A stretch of 64,000 nt of DNA from Leminorella grimontii ATCC 33999 = DSM 5078 (lineage in GTDB: Bacteria > Pseudomonadota > Gammaproteobacteria > Enterobacterales > Enterobacteriaceae), in assembly GCF_000439085.1 (NCBI RefSeq), contig NZ_AUUA01000011.1, forward strand, positions 1-64,000, read 5' to 3'. The translations under genes were made by a program, and so were the position numbers. Under the pieces are notes generated by a model. The model had not been told where the DNA came from. It saw only the letters and a program-made list of their open reading frames with translations, and ran no database searches. Below are positions 1 to 8,451 of the stretch, in pieces; the first letter of the stretch is position 1, and each line of letters starts with the position of its first letter.

Positions 1-67
1 GTTCGACTTGCATGTGTTAGGCCTGCCGCCAGCGTTCAATCTGAGCCATGATCAAACTCTTCAATTA
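1..67 (-). rRNA. rrs: 16S rRNA, 5' end only (partial)
   Basis: Read on the minus strand, the first bases of the window give the universally conserved 5' end of bacterial 16S rRNA, including AGAGTTTGATCATGGCTCAG. The mature 5' end is placed near 67 by comparison with E. coli. The rest of the gene lies beyond position 1. An rrn operon next to gmhB is also the E. coli arrangement (rrnH). Confidence 0.97.
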
Positions 68-208
68 AAGTTTGATGCTCAAAGAATCTTTACTGTTAGT
101 TCGTAATGAATTAACTGATGTTCACTCTTCAAGACTTTTATCTATCGTTTGCGCCGAAGCGCTGTTGGATAGCGTCCTGTGAGTGCCCACACAGATTGTC
201 TGATAAAT

Positions 209-220
209 TGTTAAAGAGCG
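209..220 (-). promoter_or_regulatory. rrn leader boxA antitermination site
   Basis: On the minus strand, CGCTCTTTAACA followed by AATTTATCAGACAATC matches the boxA region of the E. coli rRNA leader almost base for base. This is the site where the Nus-factor complex loads to prevent premature termination of the rRNA transcript. It lies between promoter P2 and the start of 16S, as expected. Confidence 0.85.
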
Positions 221-258
221 TGCGTCAGGGGAAAAACTTCCCGTGACGCGGGCTGCGT

Positions 259-286
259 ATATTACGTCATCCCGTTTCAGAGTCAA
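259..286 (-). promoter_or_regulatory. rRNA operon promoter P2
   Basis: On the minus strand there is a -35 TTGACT at 286-281 and a -10 TAATAT at 264-259, separated by 16 bp, upstream of boxA. Position and spacing match rrn P2. Confidence 0.8.
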
Positions 287-354
287 GCGGTAAATCACCG
301 ATTTGCGCATTTGCTTCTGAGGCTAACCGGCTTGTGCCGTGTCAGTGGAGGCGC

Positions 355-382
355 ATTATAGAGTGATTATTGCCAATGGCAA
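355..382 (-). promoter_or_regulatory. rRNA operon promoter P1
   Basis: On the minus strand there is a -35 TTGCCA at 382-377 and a perfect -10 TATAAT at 360-355 with a 16-bp spacer. A GCGCC discriminator follows, as in E. coli rrn P1 promoters, which are sensitive to ppGpp and the initiating nucleotide. An A/T-rich stretch upstream (390-415) could act as an UP element. No Fis sites were assigned. Confidence 0.85.
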
Positions 383-433
383 GCATTAATTAAACTTTCT
401 TTCTGCCTATTTTAAACATCCGCCGATAATCGA

Positions 434-1000
434 CTAAACTTTGCCCGTTTTAATAGCATTTGGTAGCGCAGCAAGGGAGTCAATAACGATATCCGCCGCT
501 TTCTCTCCCTCTTCCGTTATGGATTTACCGCTTCGGACTAGAACCTTATGACCGACGCCGGCTTTTTGAGCCGCCAGCATGTCTTCAACTTTATCACCCA
601 CCATATAGGAAGCGGCCATATCGATGTTTAGCTCATCTTTGGCCGATAAAAACATGCCGGGTTCCGGTTTACGGCAGTCGCACTGCTGACGATACTCATC
701 GACGCTTCCTTCCGGGTGATGGGGGCAGTAATAAATGCCGTCCAGATCCACGTCTCTGTCAGCTAAAGACCAATCCATCCACTCCGTCAGGGATATAAAC
801 TGATCTTCTGTAAACATGCCTCTGGCGATACCTGACTGGTTCGTAACAACCACCAGCGCAAACCCCATCTTCTTCAATTCCTGACAGGCTTCAATGACGC
901 CATCAATAAACTGAAACCGATCTATTTCATAGACGTAGCCGTGATCGACATTAATGGTGCCATCCCGGTCTAGAAAAATTGCAGGAACAAGATTTGCCAC
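434..1000 (-). CDS. gmhB: D-glycero-beta-D-manno-heptose 1,7-bisphosphate 7-phosphatase
   Basis: This cytoplasmic HAD-superfamily phosphatase removes the C7 phosphate from heptose 1,7-bisphosphate during synthesis of ADP-heptose for the LPS inner core. The HAD motif I is FLDRDGT near residues 9-15, where the first Asp is the nucleophile. VVTNQSG supplies motif II, and the zinc-binding loop CPHHPEG...CDCRKP is intact. MVGDKVEDM is motif IV. The 188-residue length is normal. The start is GTG at 1000, with GAGGGGG just upstream. HldE, which acts before and after this step, is encoded at 60890-62317. It sits beside an rRNA operon and diverges from metN, as in E. coli. Confidence 0.97.
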   Translation of the reverse strand: MANLVPAIFLDRDGTINVDHGYVYEIDRFQFIDGVIEACQELKKMGFALVVVTNQSGIARGMFTEDQFISLTEWMDWSLADRDVDLDGIYYCPHHPEGSVDEYRQQCDCRKPEPGMFLSAKDELNIDMAASYMVGDKVEDMLAAQKAGVGHKVLVRSGKSITEEGEKAADIVIDSLAALPNAIKTGKV

Positions 1001-1085
1001 GGGTCCCCCTCTGATGGCCTATAACTTACTGTGATTGTGCTCGATTTTACCCCCTGAGGGCGCTTTCCGATAGATCTAAAATTGT

Positions 1086-1116
1086 TTGACTTAGACGTCT
1101 AGACGCCTTAACATCC
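1086..1116 (+). promoter_or_regulatory. metN promoter with embedded MetJ operator (met boxes)
   Basis: There is a -35 TTGACT at 1086-1091 and a weak -10 TAACAT at 1109-1114, with a 17-bp spacer. The spacer is occupied by two tandem met boxes: AGACGTCT (1093-1100, perfect consensus) and AGACGCCT (1101-1108, 7/8). A poorer third box may lie at 1109-1116. MetJ with S-adenosylmethionine bound here would directly occlude RNA polymerase, repressing methionine import when methionine is plentiful. MetJ binding is inferred from the boxes. Confidence 0.85.
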
Positions 1117-1202
1117 GTTCAATCACTCGGCCGATGCCGGGTTCTCTTTTATTGTCAATCGCCCGACGTTATAGCGATTGTAATGGCAGCTACAAATAGA
1201 AA

Positions 1203-2234
1203 ATGATTAAACTTCATAATATTACAAAGGTTTTTCACTTAAAGGATAGAGCCGTCAGCGCGCTTTCCGACGTGAGCCTGCACGTCCCTGCCGGACAAAT
1301 ATACGGCGTTATCGGTGAATCCGGTGCTGGTAAGAGTACGCTTATCCGCTGCGTTAACCTGCTCGAGCGGCCGACGTCAGGTCAGGTTTTAGTAGACAAT
1401 CAGGATCTCACCAAGCTGCTCCCCGGCGAATTAACAAAAGCGCGTCGGCAAATCGGCATGATTTTCCAACACTTTAACCTGCTCTCTTCGCGTACCGTTT
1501 TTGGCAACGTCTCTTTGCCGCTGGAATTAGACAATACTCCGGTAGAGGCGAGGAATAAGCGCGTAGAAGAGCTGCTGGCTCTGGTCGGGCTGTCGGACAA
1601 ACGCGACGCCTATCCAGCCAACCTGTCCGGTGGCCAGAAGCAGCGTGTCGCTATCGCCCGCGCGCTGGCGAGTAATCCTAAAGTTCTGCTGTGCGATGAA
1701 GCCACCAGCGCGCTGGATCCGGCAACGACGCGTTCTATATTAGAGCTGTTGAAAGACATCAATCGTCGCCTTGGATTGACTATTTTGCTCATCACCCACG
1801 AGATGGACGTCGTTAAGCGCATCTGCGATCAGGTCGCGGTTATCAGCGGCGGCAAGCTGATAGAGCAGGATACCGTCAGCGCCATGTTCTCGCATCCCAA
1901 GACGCCGTTGGCGCAGCAGTTTATCCAATCAACGCTGCACTTAGACATTCCGGACGACTACTCTGCCCGCCTACAGCCTGAACAGCAGGAAAACACGCAT
2001 CCTCTACTGCGTTTGGAGTTTACTGGCCAGTCGGTTGACGCGCCGCTGCTGTCGGAAGTGGCCCGCCGCTACGGCATTAACAACAATATCATCAGCGCCC
2101 AGATGGACTACGCCGGCGGCGTAAAGTTTGGCATCATGCTGACCGAAATCCACGGCACCAAGGAAAACACTGAGGACGCCGTTAAGTTTCTCCAAGAACA
2201 CCACGTAAAAGTTGAGGTACTAGGCTATGTCTGA
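1203..2234 (+). CDS. metN: Methionine ABC transporter ATP-binding protein MetN
   Basis: This is the cytoplasmic ATPase subunit of the MetNIQ importer for D- and L-methionine. Walker A is GESGAGKS at about residues 38-45, followed by the signature LSGGQKQR and Walker [13 protein letters not shown]. The C-terminal 90 or so residues form the ACT-like regulatory domain that binds methionine and inhibits transport in the E. coli protein. The 343-residue length is the same as in E. coli. The gene overlaps metI by 8 bp, and the operon is preceded by MetJ boxes. Confidence 0.97.
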   Translation: MIKLHNITKVFHLKDRAVSALSDVSLHVPAGQIYGVIGESGAGKSTLIRCVNLLERPTSGQVLVDNQDLTKLLPGELTKARRQIGMIFQHFNLLSSRTVFGNVSLPLELDNTPVEARNKRVEELLALVGLSDKRDAYPANLSGGQKQRVAIARALASNPKVLLCDEATSALDPATTRSILELLKDINRRLGLTILLITHEMDVVKRICDQVAVISGGKLIEQDTVSAMFSHPKTPLAQQFIQSTLHLDIPDDYSARLQPEQQENTHPLLRLEFTGQSVDAPLLSEVARRYGINNNIISAQMDYAGGVKFGIMLTEIHGTKENTEDAVKFLQEHHVKVEVLGYV

Positions 2235-2880
2235 AGCAATGATTTGGATGATGCTGCAGGCGACCGGCGAAACCATCGTCATGACCTTCGCCTCCGGCTT
2301 TTTTGGTTTCCTGATTGGGCTCCCCGCCGGTGTGCTGCTATACGTCACCAGGCCAGGGCAAATACTTGAAAACGCCACGCTCTATCGCGGACTGTCCGCC
2401 GTTATCAACGTACTGCGTTCAATCCCATTCATTATTTTAATCGTGTGGATTATCCCCTTCACGACGATCATCGTCGGCACCTTTATCGGCCTTAAGGCCG
2501 CACTGGTGCCGCTGAGCATCGGCGCCGCGCCGTTTATCGCCCGCATGGTGGAAAACTCGCTTCTCGAGATCCCGACCGGGCTAATTGAAGCCGCACGCGC
2601 CATGGGCGCCACGCCAATGCAAATTGTCAATAAAGTGCTGCTGCCGGAAGCCCTGCCGGGCCTCATCAACAGCGCGACCATTACGCTGATTACCCTTCTG
2701 GGCTACTCGGCAATGGCGGGCGCCGTTGGCGCTGGCGGCCTTGGTCAGCTAGGCTATCAGTACGGCTACGTTAGATATGACGCTACGGTAATGAATACCG
2801 TTCTGATCCTGCTGGTTATTTTGGTGTATATCATTCAGTTTAGTGGCGATCGCATCGTTAAGTCCGTTACTCACAAGTAA
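2227..2880 (+). CDS. metI: Methionine ABC transporter permease MetI
   Basis: This is the inner-membrane permease of the MetNIQ importer. The 217 residues contain about five hydrophobic membrane segments. The EAA-type coupling loop, [25 protein letters not shown] split around residues 120-145, docks onto MetN. The first codons overlap the end of metN, indicating translational coupling. A gap of 52 bp separates it from metQ. Confidence 0.97.
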   Translation: MSEAMIWMMLQATGETIVMTFASGFFGFLIGLPAGVLLYVTRPGQILENATLYRGLSAVINVLRSIPFIILIVWIIPFTTIIVGTFIGLKAALVPLSIGAAPFIARMVENSLLEIPTGLIEAARAMGATPMQIVNKVLLPEALPGLINSATITLITLLGYSAMAGAVGAGGLGQLGYQYGYVRYDATVMNTVLILLVILVYIIQFSGDRIVKSVTHK

Positions 2881-2932
2881 CGGGTCTAAATTAAGGCTGC
2901 TTGCAGCATACTGTTAACAGAGAGAGAAATTT

Positions 2933-3748
2933 ATGTCATTTAAGTTCAAAACGTTTGCCGCCGTCGGCGCCCTCATTGGATCTCTCGCGCTGGCGGGATG
3001 TGGGCAAGAAGAGAAGAACCCGAACCACGTTAAAGTCGGCGTGATCGTCGGCTCCGAGCTGAAAGTCGCTGAAGTCGCCAAGCAGGTGGCTAAAGACAAA
3101 TACGGTCTGGACGTTGAGCTGGTCACCTTCAACGACTACGTGCTGCCCAACGAAGCGCTGAGCAAAGGCAATATCGACATCAACGCCTTCCAGCACAAGC
3201 CCTATCTGGATCAGCAGATGAAAGAGCGCGGCTATAAGCTGGCCGTAGTCGGCAACACCTTCGTTTACCCGATTGCCGCCTATTCCAAGAAGATCAAAAG
3301 CATTGACGAACTGAAGGACGGCGCGCAAATCGCTATCCCTAACGATCCGACCAACATGGGCCGCTCACTGCTGCTGCTGCAAAAGCAGGGCTTTATCAAG
3401 CTCAAGGACGGCGTTGGCCTGATGCCGACCCCGCTGGACATCGTCGACAATCCGAGAAACTTCAAAATCGTTGAGTTGGAAGCGCCCCAGCTGCCGCGCG
3501 CGCTGGATGACAACCAAATCACGTTGGCCATCATCAATACCGCCTATTCCAGCCAGATCGGCCTGACGCCGACCAAAGACGGCATCTTCGTTGAGGATAA
3601 AAACTCGCCTTACGTCAACATCATCGTTTCACGTGAAGACAACAAGGACTCAGAGGCGGTGAAGAAGTTTGTTCAAGCCTTCCAGTCTGACGAAGTCGCT
3701 CAGGCCGCCAATACCGAATTCAAAGGTGGCGCGGTTAAAGGCTGGTAA
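2933..3748 (+). CDS. metQ: Methionine-binding lipoprotein MetQ
   Basis: This periplasmic substrate-binding protein is lipid-anchored and delivers methionine to MetNI. It has a lipoprotein signal peptide with the lipobox LAGC, lipidated Cys at about residue 23, followed by the NlpA/MetQ fold. The conserved NTFVYPIAAYSKK and IAIPNDPTN segments are visible. The length of 271 residues equals that of E. coli MetQ. A good Shine-Dalgarno (AGAGAG) lies upstream of the ATG. It is the last gene of the operon and is followed by an intrinsic terminator. Confidence 0.97.
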   Translation: MSFKFKTFAAVGALIGSLALAGCGQEEKNPNHVKVGVIVGSELKVAEVAKQVAKDKYGLDVELVTFNDYVLPNEALSKGNIDINAFQHKPYLDQQMKERGYKLAVVGNTFVYPIAAYSKKIKSIDELKDGAQIAIPNDPTNMGRSLLLLQKQGFIKLKDGVGLMPTPLDIVDNPRNFKIVELEAPQLPRALDDNQITLAIINTAYSSQIGLTPTKDGIFVEDKNSPYVNIIVSREDNKDSEAVKKFVQAFQSDEVAQAANTEFKGGAVKGW

Positions 3749-3784
3749 TAAATTACCTGACTGAGGCCCGTTCTCAGATATACT

Positions 3785-3813
3785 AAGGCAGATTGATTAA
3801 TCTGCCTTTTTTA
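3785..3813 (+). terminator. Intrinsic terminator after metNIQ
   Basis: The 10-bp stem AAGGCAGATT / AATCTGCCTT (3785-3794 and 3799-3808) has a 4-nt loop and is followed by a run of T. Confidence 0.9.
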
Positions 3814-3887
3814 TTATCCGCTCGCCCTGTTTACGACGGCGAAGCTGAGGCCCTTACGGCCCATTATTAACGATTTAAGGACAAGCT

Positions 3888-4226
3888 ATGCGAACTCTCT
3901 CTTTCTGCCTGCTGGCGCTGCTGCTGGGCGGGTGCGCTCAGCAAACCTCGCTTTCGCACGTTGAGCCGGTAAAGCTCTATAAAACCGAAGCAGAGCTTTC
4001 CGGCGCAAAGTTTCAGGAGCTGGGCACAGTATCCGGCGACGCCTGCCAGTTTAGCGCTCAGGATTCCCCGCCCAGCATCACCGCGGCGATGCTGGACATG
4101 CAAAAGCGCGCGGCCTATAAGGATGCCAACGCCGTATTGCTACACCGCTGCGAGATGATGTCTTCCGCGCCGGGATGCTATCAGGTTGCCGTCTGCGAAG
4201 GCACGGCGCTGCGCGTTGCGTTTTAA
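3888..4226 (+). CDS. rcsF: Rcs stress sensor lipoprotein RcsF, short-linker form
   Basis: RcsF is the outer-membrane lipoprotein that senses envelope damage and relieves IgaA inhibition of the Rcs phosphorelay. The signal peptide ends in the lipobox LGGC (Cys16). The globular domain keeps the four disulfide cysteines (GDAC, HRC, PGC, AVC) and the QDSPPSI motif. The protein has 112 residues against 134 in E. coli. The difference is the proline-rich disordered linker after the lipid anchor: only about 12 residues separate Cys16 from the folded domain. An in-frame TAA lies 9 bases before the ATG, and AAGGA precedes it, so no longer start is possible. The stop codon abuts the trmO start. Confidence 0.93.
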   Translation: MRTLSFCLLALLLGGCAQQTSLSHVEPVKLYKTEAELSGAKFQELGTVSGDACQFSAQDSPPSITAAMLDMQKRAAYKDANAVLLHRCEMMSSAPGCYQVAVCEGTALRVAF

Positions 4227-4934
4227 ATGAATTCGCTGTCGCTACAGCCTATTGGCGTTATCCGCTCGCCCTACCGTGAAAAGTTCGCCGTGCCGCGCCA
4301 ACCGGGCCTGGTGGAAGACGGTACGGGCGAACTGCTCCTGCTGCCGCCCTACTCTCAGCCTGAGGCGGTACGCGGTCTGGAACAGTTTAGCCACGTCTGG
4401 GTCCTGTTTATCTTTCATCAGACCAAAGACGGCGGCTGGCGCCCTACCGTTCGCCCGCCCAGGCTGGGCGGCAATGCCCGCATGGGCGTTTTCGCGACTC
4501 GTTCCACCTTCCGCCCCAATCCTATCGGCATGTCACTGGTCGAGCTTAAGGGGATCCGCCTGAAAGGAGCAGAGGTTGTCCTTGAGCTCGGCAGCCTCGA
4601 TCTGGTTGACGGTACGCCGGTCATTGACATCAAGCCCTACCTTCCCTTTGCTGAAAGCTTACCCCACGCGCGAGCGGGCTTTGCGCAGGATGCGCCCTCA
4701 GCCAACATGCCCGTCACGTTTTCACCCGACGCGCGGCAAACGCTGCTGCGAGAAGCGGTAAAATACCCTCATCTTGAGCGATTCATTACCCAAGTATTGG
4801 CGCAGGATCCTCGCCCCGCCTACCGCCAAAAAGAGCAGGAAGCACGGGAGTTTGCCGTCCACCTGCTGGACTTCAACGTCGTCTGGCGGGTTGAAAACGA
4901 TGAAACCTGCGTTGTCGCTATTGATAAAAGATAG
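4227..4934 (+). CDS. trmO: tRNA (adenine(37)-N6)-methyltransferase TrmO
   Basis: TrmO methylates the N6 of t6A37 in threonine tRNAs using S-adenosylmethionine. The N-terminal UPF0066/TsaA beta-barrel domain shows PIGVIRSPY, FSHVWVLFIFH and the signature ATRSTFRPNPIGMSLVEL near residues 90-108, then DLVDGTPVIDIKPYLP. The C-terminal third is the small domain found in the enterobacterial form. The length of 235 residues is normal. Its ATG directly follows the rcsF stop, so the two are very likely cotranscribed and translationally coupled. Confidence 0.95.
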   Translation: MNSLSLQPIGVIRSPYREKFAVPRQPGLVEDGTGELLLLPPYSQPEAVRGLEQFSHVWVLFIFHQTKDGGWRPTVRPPRLGGNARMGVFATRSTFRPNPIGMSLVELKGIRLKGAEVVLELGSLDLVDGTPVIDIKPYLPFAESLPHARAGFAQDAPSANMPVTFSPDARQTLLREAVKYPHLERFITQVLAQDPRPAYRQKEQEAREFAVHLLDFNVVWRVENDETCVVAIDKR

Positions 4935-5083
4935 AAATTCCCGCTTCTCTCTTTTGGCAAGCCTTCGTCGCTGATACACTAAACCCCTTTTAAAAATCGG
5001 GCCGATTTCCTTTCGCCGCCGGTCTTCGGCCGGTGGAAGCAATCTCATGCCGTAACCTGACGTTTATATGGAAGCACTACACC

Positions 5084-6805
5084 ATGCGCACTAGTCAATA
5101 CCTGCTCTCGACACTCAAAGAGACGCCTGCCGATGCGGAAGTTATCAGCCACCAGCTCATGCTGCGCGCCGGGATGATCCGTAAACTGGCCTCCGGTCTT
5201 TACACCTGGTTACCCACTGGCTTACGCGTTCTGCACAAGGTAGAAACCATCGTTCGTGAAGAAATGAATAACGCCGGCGCGATTGAGGTTTCCATGCCGG
5301 TAGTTCAGCCAGCGGATCTGTGGCAAGAGAGTGGACGCTGGGAGCAGTACGGCCCCGAGCTGTTGCGCCTTGTCGATCGCGGCGATCGTCCCTTCGTACT
5401 GGGCCCGACGCATGAAGAGGTCATCACCGATCTGGTGCGTAACGAAATCAGCTCCTACAAGCAGCTGCCGCTGAACTTCTATCAGATTCAGACCAAGTTC
5501 CGTGATGAAGTGCGCCCGCGCTTCGGCGTTATGCGCTCTCGCGAATTCATCATGAAGGACGCCTACTCCTTCCACACCACGCAGGAGTCGCTGCAGGTGA
5601 CCTACGACAAAATGTACGACGCCTACAGCAAGATCTTTACCCGCATGGGCTTGGACTTCCGTCCCGTGCTGGCCGATACCGGTTCTATCGGCGGTAGTTC
5701 TTCCCACGAGTTTCAGGTACTGGCCAGCAGCGGTGAAGACGACATCGTCTTTTCTACCGATTCCGACTACGCGGCCAATATCGAACTGGCCGAAGCGGTT
5801 GCGCCAAGCGCCCCCCGTGCGGAACCAACGCAGGAGATGCGCCTGGTTGATACGCCTAACGCAAAAACCATCGCCGAGCTGGTTGAGCAGTTCAGCCTGC
5901 CGGTAGAAAAAACCGTAAAAACGCTGATCGTTCACGCGGCCGAAGAGAGCGGCCACAAGCTTGTCGCCCTGCTCGTTCGCGGCGACCACGAGCTCAACGA
6001 AGTCAAAGCGCAAAACCTGCCGATGGTGGCAAGCCCGCTCGAGTTCGCAGGCGAAGAAGAAATTCGCGCGGCGATTGGCGCAGGCCCCGGCTCTCTCGGC
6101 CCGGTCAACATGCCGCTGCCGATTGTCGCTGACCGCGCCGTCGCCGCCATGAGCGACTTTGGCGCAGGCGCTAACGTTGACGGTAAGCACTACTTCGGCA
6201 TCAACTGGTTACGCGACCTGCCGCTGCCGACCGTTGCCGACATCCGTAACGTCGTCATCGGTGACGCCAGCCCTGACGGCAAAGGTACGCTGCTTATCAA
6301 ACGCGGCATCGAAGTGGGCCATATTTTCCAACTGGGCACCAAATACTCTGAGGCCATGAAGGCTACCGTTCAGGGCGAAGACGGCCGCAATATCACTATG
6401 ACCATGGGCTGTTACGGCATCGGCGTGACCCGCGTCGTCGCGGCGGCCATTGAGCAAAATCACGATGAACGCGGCATCATTTGGCCTGACGCCATCGCGC
6501 CGTTCGAAGTGGTTATCATTCCGATGAACATGAGCAAGTCTTTCCGCGTACAGGAAGCCGCTGAGTCACTGTATGAAACCCTGAAGGCTAACGGCGTCGA
6601 CGTGCTGCTAGACGATCGCAAAGAGCGCCCGGGCGTGATGTTTGCCGACATGGAACTCATCGGCGTTCCTCACACCGTTGTCATTGGCGATCGCAACCTC
6701 GATAACGACGAGCTGGAATATAAAAACCGCCGCGTTGGCGAGAAGCAGATGATTAAGAGCGACGACATCGTCTCTTTCCTGCTGTCTCAAATCAAACGCG
6801 CGTAA
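5084..6805 (+). CDS. proS: Prolyl-tRNA synthetase
   Basis: ProS charges tRNA-Pro in the cytoplasm. The protein is 573 residues from the ATG at 5084, where the conserved start [20 protein letters not shown] begins; an upstream in-frame start at 5033 adds 17 residues absent from homologues. Class II motif 2 ([17 protein letters not shown]), the INS editing domain (about 225-405, which deacylates Ala-tRNA-Pro), motif 3 (GCYGIGVTR) and the anticodon-binding domain follow in order. The spacing is that of bacterial-type ProS. A strong hairpin terminator follows. Confidence 0.97.
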   Translation: MRTSQYLLSTLKETPADAEVISHQLMLRAGMIRKLASGLYTWLPTGLRVLHKVETIVREEMNNAGAIEVSMPVVQPADLWQESGRWEQYGPELLRLVDRGDRPFVLGPTHEEVITDLVRNEISSYKQLPLNFYQIQTKFRDEVRPRFGVMRSREFIMKDAYSFHTTQESLQVTYDKMYDAYSKIFTRMGLDFRPVLADTGSIGGSSSHEFQVLASSGEDDIVFSTDSDYAANIELAEAVAPSAPRAEPTQEMRLVDTPNAKTIAELVEQFSLPVEKTVKTLIVHAAEESGHKLVALLVRGDHELNEVKAQNLPMVASPLEFAGEEEIRAAIGAGPGSLGPVNMPLPIVADRAVAAMSDFGAGANVDGKHYFGINWLRDLPLPTVADIRNVVIGDASPDGKGTLLIKRGIEVGHIFQLGTKYSEAMKATVQGEDGRNITMTMGCYGIGVTRVVAAAIEQNHDERGIIWPDAIAPFEVVIIPMNMSKSFRVQEAAESLYETLKANGVDVLLDDRKERPGVMFADMELIGVPHTVVIGDRNLDNDELEYKNRRVGEKQMIKSDDIVSFLLSQIKRA

Positions 6806-6824
6806 TTCCAACGCTCACATAGAC

Positions 6825-6849
6825 AAAGCGCGCCAAATGGCGCGCTTTT
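6825..6849. terminator. Bidirectional terminator between proS and the fimbrial operon
   Basis: The 10-bp perfect stem AAAGCGCGCC / GGCGCGCTTT (6825-6834 and 6839-6848) has a 4-nt loop and A/T flanks on both sides. It can end proS from the left and the converging fimbrial operon from the right. Confidence 0.8.
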
Positions 6850-6888
6850 GCTTTATGGTCTTTACACGATTATCTCTGAGAGAATGCT

Positions 6889-7443
6889 TTACTGATAGGT
6901 AAAAGACACCATCATCGAGCTGGAAAATGTTCCCGCCACTATATTTTCGGTCGTACCTTGCGGCCGGCTGTCAAACGAGAAAGTCACAGAACGAGTATCG
7001 CTGGAAATCGCCTTGGTAATCGTTGGCCCCCCTGCTGGGATAATGCTGTTGTCGCTCCATCCCATTTCCGCCAGTTTTACCTTAATGCCAACCCCCGAGT
7101 AGGTACTTCCAATATAAGCGCCAAACAACGCAGGAGAGCGAGGATCGGCCGTACCCGTGACGGCCATAATTGCCGACGTTGTCGTTTCCGGGCAGTCGGT
7201 CAATCGAATAGAAAAGGATTTTGACACCCCGGCCGAACCTACGTAGGAAAGGCTGTTAGCAGGGATTTTGCCGAAGTCTACCGTCTGCATTTTATCATTC
7301 ACATCAACAACGCATGGAGAAGCTAACACCTTCCCCGTGATGTTAACCGTTACCGTATCCGCTCGGCTATAAAGGCTACAAACGGTCAAAAGCGATAACA
7401 GGCAGTGGCGCCAAGCGCCAGACATGCTCGTCTTATTCATCAT
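6889..7443 (-). CDS. Minor fimbrial subunit (type 1 pilin fold)
   Basis: This secreted pilin-domain protein is the last gene of the fimbrial operon and is likely a tip or adaptor subunit. After a signal peptide ending near SRA-D, the mature protein begins with a donor-strand-like VTVNITGKV segment. It then has the pilin Cys pair (SPCVVDV and LTDCPE) and the C-terminal beta-zipper motif ending SFTYQ. ATG at 7443 is preceded by GAGAGGG at good spacing. A GTG at 7458 that overlaps the adhesin stop is the alternative. The assignment as FimF/FimG-like is by position and fold. The exact role cannot be read from sequence. Confidence 0.88.
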   Translation of the reverse strand: MMNKTSMSGAWRHCLLSLLTVCSLYSRADTVTVNITGKVLASPCVVDVNDKMQTVDFGKIPANSLSYVGSAGVSKSFSIRLTDCPETTTSAIMAVTGTADPRSPALFGAYIGSTYSGVGIKVKLAEMGWSDNSIIPAGGPTITKAISSDTRSVTFSFDSRPQGTTENIVAGTFSSSMMVSFTYQ

Positions 7444-7454
7444 CTTGCGCCCTC

Positions 7455-8438
7455 TCACTGATAAACCATAGTAAGCAGTGCCGTCGTGTTGGCGCTGCCG
7501 GGCGTTACTTTAGGGCGGGTCTGGTAGTAACGAGCGGTAAAATTAAGCAGCTCTGACGTGTTGGCAGAACTCACGACCATACGGGTTTCACCTATATGCA
7601 GCGGCTGTGAATCTTGTAGGATCTGAACCCCCAGTCCCGTCGCTACGCCGCTTTGCCCAGCATTGGTCAAAGCCAGCACGCTGTCGTCGGACGTATCGCC
7701 GTTTTGAGTACCCGTCATAGCAACGCTAACGATAGTTCCGCTTTCACAGGTCAAGCCAATCTGGAAATCTTTGGAAACGGTCGTTGCCCCTACCTGCGTC
7801 AGGCTGTTGGACTGAACGTCCCCAAGAGGCACCTGAAGCTGCGTCGTGTTGACCTGGCAGGAGAGCGACTGGGGATAAATATTTATCGGATTAGAGGCGT
7901 ATGCTTCAGTTGTAGTCACAGGATCGTATGTCGTAAGGGCAAGCGGCGAATACATCGTTATTGTCCCTTCCCTGACGGTATCCACTAGCACAAGCTCCAT
8001 ACGATAGTAAGCGGCCGGCGTATAGGTATTCGCAATAAGGCCATCATAAAACGAACTGCTTGAGCGCTCGGACGGAACAACCTGCCCATAGCTTGTATCA
8101 TTAGAATTGGAATAATAAAGCCTGATTCCCACAGAGCTGTTAGTACTGGTGATAACGCCGTTTCCATAGGGAGACGCGGGCGTTGCACCGTAGTATCCTA
8201 CAGTGGTTGTACTTGTCCACGAACAGCTAACTTTCGAGTTGCCCCCGCTAACCCATCCGCTATCGAAAAGTATGGTGCCCGGTTCAGCGTTGCGCTTAAC
8301 ATAAATGACCGAAGGGGTATTAATCGTTGTTTTTATTGTTCCACTGCCCCCGGAAAACGAGCAGTTAGCGAACGCTTTTCCCATTGGCAGCAGCGCCAAC
8401 GCGATAAACAAGGCATATGCAATGCGCGCTTTTTTCAT
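7455..8438 (-). CDS. Two-domain fimbrial tip adhesin (FimH-like)
   Basis: Of 327 residues, about the first 185 after the signal peptide (cleavage near KAFA-N) form a domain unlike the pilins, with NCSFSGG at its start and two further cysteines. The last 150 or so residues form a pilin domain: SCQVNTTQLQVPLGDV, DFQIGLTCESG, and terminal LTMVYQ. This lectin-plus-pilin architecture is that of FimH-type adhesins at the fimbrial tip. The receptor cannot be inferred. The start at 8438 has AGGAAAG upstream. A longer in-frame reading from 8540 would overlap the usher and lacks a signal peptide at its N terminus. Its stop overlaps or abuts the next gene. Confidence 0.88.
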   Translation of the reverse strand: MKKARIAYALFIALALLPMGKAFANCSFSGGSGTIKTTINTPSVIYVKRNAEPGTILFDSGWVSGGNSKVSCSWTSTTTVGYYGATPASPYGNGVITSTNSSVGIRLYYSNSNDTSYGQVVPSERSSSSFYDGLIANTYTPAAYYRMELVLVDTVREGTITMYSPLALTTYDPVTTTEAYASNPINIYPQSLSCQVNTTQLQVPLGDVQSNSLTQVGATTVSKDFQIGLTCESGTIVSVAMTGTQNGDTSDDSVLALTNAGQSGVATGLGVQILQDSQPLHIGETRMVVSSANTSELLNFTARYYQTRPKVTPGSANTTALLTMVYQ

Positions 8439-8451
8439 AGTCTTTCCTTTC

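Noticed and set aside
5033-5083. Upstream in-frame start for proS adding 17 residues
   Set aside because: The added residues are unlike any ProS N terminus, and the family start is the ATG at 5084.
4935-5083. proS promoter TTGGCA (4957-4962) with TACACT near 4974
   Set aside because: Spacing is about 15 bp or less and other placements fit equally well, so I could not settle on a site.
5222-6190. Long open frame antisense to proS
   Set aside because: It is a codon-bias shadow of the high-GC proS gene, with no ribosome-binding site or recognisable domain.
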